Shown here: piece after piece, positions 57,884 through 64,000 of the stretch
How positions within the stretch are numbered: position 1 is the first letter of the stretch
Layout of the letters: each line of letters opens with the position of its first letter
Origin: Planctomycetota bacterium
GTDB lineage: Bacteria > Planctomycetota > SZUA-567 > H5-PLA8
Assembly (NCBI GenBank): GCA_027493525.1
Contig: JAOSKN010000003.1
Location: forward strand, 682,001 to 746,000
Length of the DNA stretch: 64,000 nt
Direction of reading: 5' to 3'
Translations under genes and position numbers: made by a program
Notes under the pieces: model-generated
The model's input: the letters and a program-made list of their open reading frames with translations, nothing else
What the model was told of the DNA's origin: nothing
Database searches by the model: none

Positions 57884-59907
57884 ACCTGCAACCCAGCCGC
57901 ACCCTGGTGGCGTTCCTCCTCACCGGCGCGGCGCTGGCCTTGCCCATCGCCGCCTGGTACGTCACCGGCGTACACGACGTCGCCGAGCGCGCCAAGCGCA
58001 CCGCCCAGGAAGAGCCCCGCCGCCTCGCGCGGCAGAAAGCCGTCGTGCTCGCCGAGCGGCTGGCCGAACGCATGCGCGCGCTGGCCGCCAACGAAGCCAA
58101 GACGCCCTTCTACTACTACCAGAACCTGTACCACGACCCCAAGGGCGCCTCCGAAGGCGCCTCGATCCAGATCTCGCCCTTGGCGCAGGGCCCCGTCGAC
58201 GCGTTGATCGAGACCTACTTCCAGATCGATCCCGCCGGGCGGGTCTCGCTGCCCACGTACAATCCCGAGGTCCCCGCCGGGAACGTGATGGTGAACCTCG
58301 AAAAGCAGCGCCAACTCCTCGACCTGCTCCAGCCCGCCGCCTCGTCCTGCGCCTACTCCCTGCGCGAGGCCCAGCACGCGGCCACGCAGGAGCGCATCCC
58401 GCCTCAGACGCTCCTGCGGCCCGACCACGGCCCCATGAACCCGGAAGAAGAGTTCCCGCGGCAGCGGGAAGCCGAGCCCCAGGCGCTCCTGGAGCAGGCC
58501 AGTGCGCCGCAGGAAAAACAGCAGCAAGAGTCCGCGCCCCAGCAGCAGGGGCCGTCGTCGTTCCCCCAGGCGGGGCAGGCTTACAACTCGCAGCGCCTGG
58601 ACAACGAGGCCTGGGAGCAGAACGTCCAGGCCAACAAGCTCTATGCGGACATCCTCAGCCGCAAGGGCCGGACCCAGGGAAAAGGCGAGCCGGAAAACGA
58701 GCGCGGGAAACCGGACGCGGCCGGGCTCAAGCCCGCTCCGGACCAGCCCCAGCAGCAGGCCCTGATGCTCCCGCAGAGCGACGAAGTGCTCATCATCGAA
58801 GGCGAATTCACCTGGCACTCGATCCCCGTATCCGGCCAGCCGCGGCTCGTGGCCTTGCGCGAGGTCGTCACGCCGCTCGGCACGCGCACGCAGGGCTTCC
58901 TCCTCTCCGAGGACGAGATCCAGCGCATTTTCAAGTCCCCCGACCTCGCCTCGCGCGGCGCGCCCTCGATGCCCGCGCGCCTGGAGCCCGGCCTGACCCA
59001 GCGACCCACCGACGCGCCGCTCCCCATCGCCGGAGCCTCCTGGTACGTCGCCGTGGACCCCGCGCCCGGCCTGGCCTTGGGCGCGCTCAAGGCCGACGAG
59101 ATGCAACGGAGCTTCCTCTGGACCTTCTGGACCGGCGCGGGCATCGCCGTCGTCGCGGGGCTCTGCGTGGTCATGCTGGTCTGGCAGGCCGACCGGCTCG
59201 CGCGCCAGCGCGCGCAGTTCGCCGCCAGCGCCGCGCACGAACTGCGCACGCCGCTGGCCGGCATGCGCATGTACGGCGAGATGCTCGCCGAAGGCCTGGG
59301 CGATCCGAACAAGCGCGCCGACTACGCCCGCCGCATCGCCGACGAGGCCGAGCGCCTGGGCCGCGTGGTCGGAAACGTCCTGAACTTCTCGCGCCTCGAA
59401 CGCGGCGTCCTGACCGTCCATCCCGAACCCGGAGACCTTGGCGACGCCGTGCGCCAGGGCCTCGACCGGATGCGCCCCGCGCTCGGCGCCGCCGGCGCCC
59501 AGGCCGACCTCGACGTCGCCGCGGACCTGCCGGAGGTCGCCTTCGATCGCGAAGCCATTTTCCAGATCCTCCAGAACCTCGTGGACAACGCGGAGAAGTA
59601 TTCGCGCGGCGCCGCCGACCGGACCATCCGCGTGCAGCTTGCGCCCGGCGCCCAGGGCGGCGCGGACCTGGCCGTCTGCGACGCCGGACCCGGCGTCCCG
59701 CCGATCCAGCAGCGCCACCTCTTCGAACCGTTCCGCCGCGGCGACGACCCCGACGCCCCGGCCGGCCTCGGCCTCGGCCTCGCCCTCACCCAAGCCATGG
59801 TCCGCGCCCAGGGTGGCGAGATCGCCTACTCCTCCGTTCCCGGCGGCGGCGCCTGCTTCACCGTCCGCCTGCCCGCCGCCACGGCGTCCAAGCGCCCACT
59901 TGCATAG
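57868..59907 (+). CDS. Membrane sensor histidine kinase with long Gln/Glu-rich extracytoplasmic region
   Basis: 679 residues from ATG 57868, which overlaps the response regulator by 16 bases. Membrane segment 1 (LVAFLLTGAALALPIAAWYV) and segment 2 (near 415-440: FWTGAGIAVVAGLCVVMLVW) bracket an unusually long sensor region of about 380 residues. Its middle (about 195-300) is rich in Gln, Glu and Pro and likely unstructured. There is no HAMP domain. HisKA follows (SAAHELRTPLAGMRMYGEML, His near 457), with N box ILQNLVDNAEKYSRG, G1 VCDAGPGVPP and G2 GLGLGLALTQAM. Fully active by motif. The signal is unknown. Confidence 0.92.
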
Positions 59908-59945
59908 CCCGGGGCGACCCGCACGTTTGTAGCGCCGGCCGTATC

Positions 59946-59962
59946 GCCGCCGTCCCGGCGGC
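59946..59962 (+). terminator. GC hairpin after the two-component operon
   Basis: GCCGCCG, loop TCC, CGGCGGC, followed by TCTCTG. A perfect seven-pair stem 38 bases after the kinase stop, preceded by GTAGCGCCGGC as in the element at 31228. The T tract is weak, so it may be a repeat rather than a true terminator. Confidence 0.35.
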
Positions 59963-60076
59963 TCTCTGACAACGCACGGAAGACCTTTCGAGTCCCGAAA
60001 GTATTCTCAAAAAGTCCGTCATGCCGTGCCTCGGCCCGCGCCCCTGAATGCACAGGCCTAATCCAGGAGCATGCCC

Positions 60077-61321
60077 ATGCCCACGCTTCGCTTCGCAGCC
60101 GTTCTGATGCTCGCGGGTTGCGCGGTCTGGGCGCGGGCCGAGGAGGATGCAACCCACCCCGCCGACCTCATCGTCCACGAATGGGGCACTTTCACGACCA
60201 TGCAAGGCTCCGACGGCGTGACCCTCGAAGGCCTGCATCATGACGAAGAACAGTTGCCGAAGTTCGTCTACGACCGCGAGAAGCTCGACGCCGAGCACGA
60301 GAACATGAAAATGTACGCGCGGCTGAAGATGGAGACGCCCGTCACCTACTTCTACACGCCCAAGCCGCTGGATATCCGCGTGAAGGTCCGCTTCCCCGGC
60401 GGCATCCTGACCCAGTGGTTTCCCAACGCGCTGAGTTTCGAGCCTGGGATCGCGGAGCCCGGCCAGCCGGGACCTGCGTTGAAGGACGGCGTTCTCGACT
60501 GGGGGCGCGTGCATCTGGAGCCGCCGGGCGGCCCGCCGCCGGAACTGCCCGAGGTCGCGCCGGACGATCCCTGGACCTTCGCGCGCCAGACCGATTCCGC
60601 GTTCGTAAGCGTCCGCAATCCCTACGGCGTCGGGAGCCCCTTCGAATACGAGAAGTACCTCTTTTACCGCGGCCTCGGAAACCTCGAACTGCCCCTGGTC
60701 CTGACCACGCAGCCGGGAGGCGGCGTCTCGCTCCGCAATCGCGGCCGGCTGCCCTTGCGCGAGCTCTTCGTGCTGCGGGTCGAGGACGGCAAGGCGGCGT
60801 TCCGGCGCGTGACGGCCCTTGAGCCGGGCGCGCGCGCCAAGCTGACGGTGGAACTTGGAGTGGACGCGGCGGCCGTCGAGGCCGTCGCCGCCGCGTTGGG
60901 CGCGGAACTGGAGCAGACCCTGACCGGCCTGGGCCTGTACCCCAAGGAATCCCGCGCCATGGTCGCGACCTGGACGCGGAGTTACTTCCATACGCCCGGG
61001 CTGCGCGTGCTCTACGCGCTCCCGCTGGAGACAACCGAGGCGCTCCTCCCGCTGGAGGTGCAGCCCGCGCCCAGGGAGTGCGTCCGCGTTCTCATCGCCC
61101 GCGCCGAAGGGCTCACGCCCGAGGGCGAGTCCCGCGTGCGCGACCTGGTCGCCGCCCTGGACGCGGAGTCCTTCGAGGCGCGCGATACGGCCCGCCAAGG
61201 CCTTGAGGCCCTGGGCCGCTTCGCCGAGCCCCAGCTTCGTCGCGCGCTGGCCACCTCCGCGCAACCGGAGTTGCAAGCGCGCGTACGCGCGCTGCTGGAG
61301 CGATTCGGCGCGCGGCGTTGA
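60077..61321 (+). CDS. Lipoprotein of the HEWGTF type, unknown function
   Basis: 414 residues from ATG 60077 (AGGAG eight bases upstream; ATG 60071 is too close to it). The signal ends in a canonical lipobox, MLAGC, so the mature protein should be acylated at that Cys. The mature start DLIVHEWGTFTTMQGSDGVT is a conserved opening of a large family common in Planctomycetes and Verrucomicrobia with no known role. The core is beta-rich (VTYFYTPKPLDIRVKVRFPG, LELPLVLTTQPGGGVSLRNR). The last 60 residues form a HEAT-like helix pair (LDAESFEARDTARQGLEALG). It probably binds something at the cell surface. Confidence 0.8.
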   Translation: MPTLRFAAVLMLAGCAVWARAEEDATHPADLIVHEWGTFTTMQGSDGVTLEGLHHDEEQLPKFVYDREKLDAEHENMKMYARLKMETPVTYFYTPKPLDIRVKVRFPGGILTQWFPNALSFEPGIAEPGQPGPALKDGVLDWGRVHLEPPGGPPPELPEVAPDDPWTFARQTDSAFVSVRNPYGVGSPFEYEKYLFYRGLGNLELPLVLTTQPGGGVSLRNRGRLPLRELFVLRVEDGKAAFRRVTALEPGARAKLTVELGVDAAAVEAVAAALGAELEQTLTGLGLYPKESRAMVATWTRSYFHTPGLRVLYALPLETTEALLPLEVQPAPRECVRVLIARAEGLTPEGESRVRDLVAALDAESFEARDTARQGLEALGRFAEPQLRRALATSAQPELQARVRALLERFGARR

Positions 61322-61404
61322 ACGGCGCACGGGCCGCGGCCGCACCGCCGTGCGCGCGATGCGCCACCATGGGGTGGATGGCTTCTCCCCTGGTTTGCCT
61401 CGCC

Positions 61405-61440
61405 GTTCTCCGCGCGCTCCGCGGCCTCCGCGTTGAATCC
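61405..61440 (-). repeat. CCACGGAG post-stop repeat (GC-rich form)
   Basis: Minus strand reads GGATTCAACGCGGAGGCC, then GCGGAGCGCGCGGAGAAC, 11 bases after the stop of the small zinc-ribbon gene and in its direction. Confidence 0.65.
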
Positions 61441-61451
61441 AGCGCCGGGAT

Positions 61452-61637
61452 TCAATAGCCCCGCCGCCGCACCTCAACGACCTGCTGGCAGCGCTCGCAC
61501 GCCAGCCGCCCGGTCTCCCCATACGGGCGCAGCACGCCCCCGCAGGCGCGGCAATGGCGCTGAAGCATCTGCGAACCGCGCAACGCTTTGCGTGGCCGGG
61601 ACGAGGGCCTGGGCGGACTTTGTCGCAGCCGATTCAT
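61452..61637 (-). CDS. Small zinc-ribbon protein
   Basis: 61 residues from ATG 61637, which has AAAGGAG eight bases upstream. A basic N-terminal half (NRLRQSPPRPSSRPRKALRG) is followed by one zinc ribbon, with CRACGG and CERC 17-20 residues apart, and a basic end VVEVRRRGY. It could bind RNA, ribosomes or DNA. It starts 29 bases after a strong terminator on the same strand, so its expression would depend on read-through or attenuation of the upstream transcript. Confidence 0.65.
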   Translation of the reverse strand: MNRLRQSPPRPSSRPRKALRGSQMLQRHCRACGGVLRPYGETGRLACERCQQVVEVRRRGY

Positions 61638-61665
61638 GACCTGCTCCTTTCCAACGGCGAAGCCG

Positions 61666-61701
61666 GAAAACAAAAAGGGCCGGAGGGGTTGCCTCCGGCC
61701 C
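61666..61701 (-). terminator. Strong rho-independent terminator (possible attenuator)
   Basis: On the minus strand: GGGCCGGAGG, loop CAACC, CCTCCGGCCC, then TTTTTGTTTT. Ten perfect pairs and a long T tract make it the best terminator in the window. It lies 27 bases after a 33-codon reading frame and 29 bases before the zinc-ribbon start. Confidence 0.9.
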
Positions 61702-61727
61702 TGAGCCAGCACGAGGTAGGTGTGGTG

Positions 61728-61829
61728 TCAGACCGGCGGCGCGTGCGCCTCCCGCGTGATCGGGAACGTCGGCGTGACGTCGCCGCCTCGCCCTTCCCGC
61801 GCATCGTGTCTAATGCACATGAATGCCAT
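61728..61829 (-). CDS. 33-residue peptide gene or leader peptide with its own promoter and terminator
   Basis: ATG 61829 to TGA 61728. The peptide begins MAFMCIRHDAREGRGGD and ends ITREAHAPPV. It has no membrane segment and no run of one amino acid, so a classic amino-acid attenuator is not obvious. A TTGACA promoter candidate lies 34 bases upstream and a strong terminator 27 bases downstream, so a transcript of about 190 bases is predicted. The Shine-Dalgarno is weak (GGGAACGGAACG). It could be an independent small protein, a leader peptide controlling the zinc-ribbon gene, or an RNA whose reading frame is accidental. Confidence 0.45.
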   Translation of the reverse strand: MAFMCIRHDAREGRGGDVTPTFPITREAHAPPV

Positions 61830-61862
61830 CGTTCCGTTCCCGCCGGATTTCACAACGGGTTA

Positions 61863-61891
61863 ACTAACCCTATGGGGCGTGGGCATGTCAA
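61863..61891 (-). promoter_or_regulatory. Promoter candidate for the 33-codon gene
   Basis: On the minus strand: a perfect -35 TTGACA (61891-61886), a 17-base spacer, then GTTAGT (61868-61863), a 3 of 6 match to the -10. Transcription would begin near 61856, 27 bases before the ATG. Confidence 0.5.
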
Positions 61892-61902
61892 CGGGATAGG
61901 CA

Positions 61903-61934
61903 GTCAAAAAGCCAAAAGTCAAAGGGCAAAAATC
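61903..61934. repeat. GTCAAAA word repeat
   Basis: GTCAAAAA, GCCAAAA, GTCAAAG, GGCAAAAATC in tandem, about seven bases per word, between the end of moxR and the promoter of the 33-codon gene. Same style as the CCAAA words at 5295. Confidence 0.6.
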
Positions 61935-61992
61935 TTGCACGATGACACCGCTGGTTTGGCTGGAAATAGACTGATTTGACCTTCGACTCGCC

Positions 61993-63003
61993 TTACCTCG
62001 GCACCGGCACTTTGCCCAGCGCTTCTTCGACCAGTTGCGCGGGCGTCAGCCCGCCATAGCGCGCTTTCGTTTCGAGTTGCACGCGGTGGGCGAGGACCGG
62101 CGCGGCGAGCAGCTTGACGTCTTCGGGGAGGACGTGCGCGCGCCCGGACATCCGCGCGCGGGCCTGCGCGCAGCGGAAGAGCGCCAGGCTCCCGCGCGTG
62201 CTGACTCCAAGGCGCAACCGCGCGTCGTCGCGCAGCGCCTCCACCACGCGCACCATGTACTCGGCCACCGAACGGTCCACGTGCACGGCGCGGACCTGCT
62301 CCTGCAGCGCGGCGACTTCCTCGCAGCTCACCACCGCGCCCAGCGCCTCGAAGGGATGCCGCTCCTGCTGGCTGAAGAGGATCTCCACCTCGTCCTCGCG
62401 CCCGGGATGTCCCAGGCCGACGCGGAGCATGAACCGGTCGAGCTGCGCCTCGGGAAGCGGATAGGTGCCGTGGAACTCCGCGGGGTTCTGCGTCGCGATC
62501 ACGAAGAACGGCCGCGCCATCGCGCGCCGCTCGCCGTCGATCGTCACCTGCCGCTCGCTCATCACCTCCAGCAGCGCCGCCTGCGTGCGCGGGCTGGTGC
62601 GGTTGATCTCGTCGGCCAGCAGCACGTTCGAGAAGACCGGGCCTTCGCGGAACTCGAAGCGCCCTTCCTTCGGATTGTAGTAGTTGCTCCCGGTGACGTC
62701 CGCGGGGAGCAGGTCCGGCGTGAACTGGATGCGCCGGAACTGCCCGTCGATGCTCCGCGCCAGCGATTTGGCCAGCGTGGTCTTCCCGGTCCCCGGCACG
62801 TCTTCGAGCAGGATGTGCCCGTCGGCCAGCAGTCCGACCAGCACCAGCCGGATGCTCGCCTCCTTGCCCCGGATCACCGTGGCGAGGTTCGTCTCGAGCT
62901 TCTTCAGGTTCGCGGCGAAGGCGTCGTCGGTCATCTCGCGTTTCCCGGTGCGGCCGGCCAGCATAGCCGAAGCGGACGTTCCCGGCAGGTGCTCGACGCT
63001 CAT
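61993..63003 (-). CDS. MoxR-family AAA+ ATPase
   Basis: 336 residues from ATG 63003. Walker A is LLEDVPGTGKTTLAKSLA, Walker B is VLLADEINRTSPRTQAALLE, sensor 1 is FFVIATQNPAEFHG, and the arginine region is LPEAQLDRFML. MoxR ATPases act as chaperones that insert metals or assemble complexes, usually next to DUF58 and transglutaminase genes. The transglutaminase gene is 22 bases upstream on the same strand, the usual arrangement; the DUF58 gene should lie beyond the window edge if present. Confidence 0.95.
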   Translation of the reverse strand: MSVEHLPGTSASAMLAGRTGKREMTDDAFAANLKKLETNLATVIRGKEASIRLVLVGLLADGHILLEDVPGTGKTTLAKSLARSIDGQFRRIQFTPDLLPADVTGSNYYNPKEGRFEFREGPVFSNVLLADEINRTSPRTQAALLEVMSERQVTIDGERRAMARPFFVIATQNPAEFHGTYPLPEAQLDRFMLRVGLGHPGREDEVEILFSQQERHPFEALGAVVSCEEVAALQEQVRAVHVDRSVAEYMVRVVEALRDDARLRLGVSTRGSLALFRCAQARARMSGRAHVLPEDVKLLAAPVLAHRVQLETKARYGGLTPAQLVEEALGKVPVPR

Positions 63004-63025
63004 GCGGATCCCTTTCTCTCGCCGC

Positions 63026-64000
63026 TCAACCTTTAAGCCGCCGCAACCGCTCCCGGAGCCGCTCCAGCTCCTCGGCCGGACAGTCCGGCCCGAAGCGCAG
63101 GCGCAGGTACTCGTTCGCGAAGGCGCGCGCCGCGTCAAGATCCAAGCCCCGCCCCGAACCGGCCGGCGGAGCGGCCAGGTGCTCGCTCCATTCGAGGTGC
63201 GCGGGGCAGGGGAGGCCGGCGCGTTTGAGCAGCGCCTCGAAGCGCGCGGCCAGCGGCGTGAGCTCCCGCGGCCCCGCGTAGCCCTCCGCGGGCCTCGCGA
63301 GCCGCCGCCGTGCGAGGACCTCGCGCAGCCAGAGGAACGCGATCAGCCCCGCCGCGCTCGCGCCGGCGATCAACCCGATTTCCGTCCAGCTCAGGTTGAG
63401 CCACCAGTCGCCGATCGCCAGCGCCGCGTCGTAGAGCCACTCGGCCGCGCGCCGGTAGAAGGCCGGTTGCTCCGCGCTGGCCGCGGGCAACCCGCCCGGC
63501 GGCGTTGCCTCCACCGTGACCCAGCCCGCGCCTTCGATCCAGCTCTCGGCCCAGGCGTGCGCGTCCTGTTGCCGCACCAGCACCTCGCCGTTGCCCAGCC
63601 CTTCATGCGCGTAGTAGCCCACCGCGAAGCGCGTCGGCACGCCCGCGTAGCGCAGCAGGATCGTCGCCGCGCTGGCGAAGAACTCGCAGTGCCCCGGGCG
63701 CTCGTGCAGCAGGAAGTCCGAGACCGGGTCCCCGTGCATGGCGGGGAGTTCCAGCGAGTATTCGTGGTGCGCGGCCAGGTACGCGACCACCGCGTCGATC
63801 TTCGCCTGCGCGTCCGGAAGCCCCGCCGTGATCCGCTCCGCCAGTTCGCGCACCTTCGGATCGACGTTCAGCGGCACGTCCAGGCAGCGCAGCAGGGCCT
63901 CGGGTCCGAGCGGCGGCGAAAGCGGCCCCTGGTGCCGCGCCTCGCGCGCCGCCGAGAAAGCGTACTCGTACGGCGCCGGCGCGACGAAGCGCAGCAGCCC
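63026..64000 (-). CDS. TgpA-like transglutaminase/DUF4129 protein, N-terminus outside window
   Basis: The frame is open from the window edge to the stop at 63026 (324 residues), with no stop upstream of the first internal start candidates, so the true start lies outside. The transglutaminase core has the catalytic Cys in GHCEFFASAATILLRYAGVP, the His in DAHAWAESWIEG and VTVEATPPGG, in which Glu replaces the usual Asp of DPTP. A membrane segment (IGLIAGASAAGLIAFLWL) and a C-terminal DUF4129 domain follow (RAGLPCPAHLEWSEHLAA, FANEYLRLRFGPDCPAEEL). In related proteins several membrane helices precede the core. It is operonic with moxR. Confidence 0.92.
   Translation of the reverse strand, partial: GLLRFVAPAPYEYAFSAAREARHQGPLSPPLGPEALLRCLDVPLNVDPKVRELAERITAGLPDAQAKIDAVVAYLAAHHEYSLELPAMHGDPVSDFLLHERPGHCEFFASAATILLRYAGVPTRFAVGYYAHEGLGNGEVLVRQQDAHAWAESWIEGAGWVTVEATPPGGLPAASAEQPAFYRRAAEWLYDAALAIGDWWLNLSWTEIGLIAGASAAGLIAFLWLREVLARRRLARPAEGYAGPRELTPLAARFEALLKRAGLPCPAHLEWSEHLAAPPAGSGRGLDLDAARAFANEYLRLRFGPDCPAEELERLRERLRRLKG

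Overview
The window is GC-rich bacterial chromosome with about fifty protein genes, one tRNA gene, no rRNA, and no phage, integrase or transposase gene that I can recognise. The best guess is a member of the Planctomycetota or a close PVC relative, probably from a draft or metagenome assembly. The basis is family content: a Ser/Thr kinase fused to a formylglycine-generating-enzyme (SUMF1) domain, a second kinase-like protein with an MJ0042-type zinc ribbon and tandem beta-sandwich domains, a tiny membrane protein of the FRLSTLL type, a HEWGTF-type lipoprotein, several sugar-phosphate isomerase-like TIM barrels, beta-helix proteins and many secreted proteins of unknown role. The phylum is an inference; no marker gene settles it.

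Layout. 1-10.4 kb: the end of a secreted HEAT-like protein, a histidine phosphatase, a DUF1579 protein with a CocE-type hydrolase, a membrane diguanylate cyclase, a ComEA-like protein, priA and a secreted beta-helix protein. 10.5-16.8 kb: a minus-strand catabolic run (unknown gene, fumarylacetoacetase, fused hydantoinase/5-oxoprolinase). 17.1-24.2 kb: a STAS protein, tRNA-Arg(TCG), a stand-alone Clp N-domain protein, two TIM-barrel isomerase-like genes, a CrtC-like protein, a thiamine-binding protein, maf, a class I amidotransferase and an SGNH hydrolase. 24.3-31.1 kb: a giant predicted pseudokinase divergent from a mannose-1-phosphate guanylyltransferase/esterase fusion coupled to ruvX. 31.5-37.9 kb: a zinc alcohol dehydrogenase and cytoplasmic beta-helix pair, an exported Hcp-like protein, and an RsbW-like kinase facing a STAS antagonist. 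38.0-46.8 kb: two tandem nucleotidyltransferase-like paralogues leading into dxr, rseP, a GGDEF-PilZ protein, aroB and dprA. 47-64 kb: a GH9 hydrolase, a decayed MBL fragment, an esterase, the kinase-SUMF1 gene, a two-component pair, a lipoprotein, a small zinc-ribbon gene, and moxR with a transglutaminase.

Two features cut across the window. First, five genes carry one-base frame breaks at short homopolymers. Four of the seven breaks are a run of five G followed by C where six G are needed, and two genes carry compensating pairs. This looks like consensus error, and these genes should not be read as dead. Second, the gaps between genes hold several families of periodic 7-9 base word repeats. 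Most start within about 20 bases of a stop codon and run in the direction of the gene that just ended. The CCACGGAG family has ten copies here and all ten follow this rule. This post-stop placement, together with an isolated 33-codon gene with its own promoter and terminator at 61.7-61.9 kb, is the most unusual content of the window.
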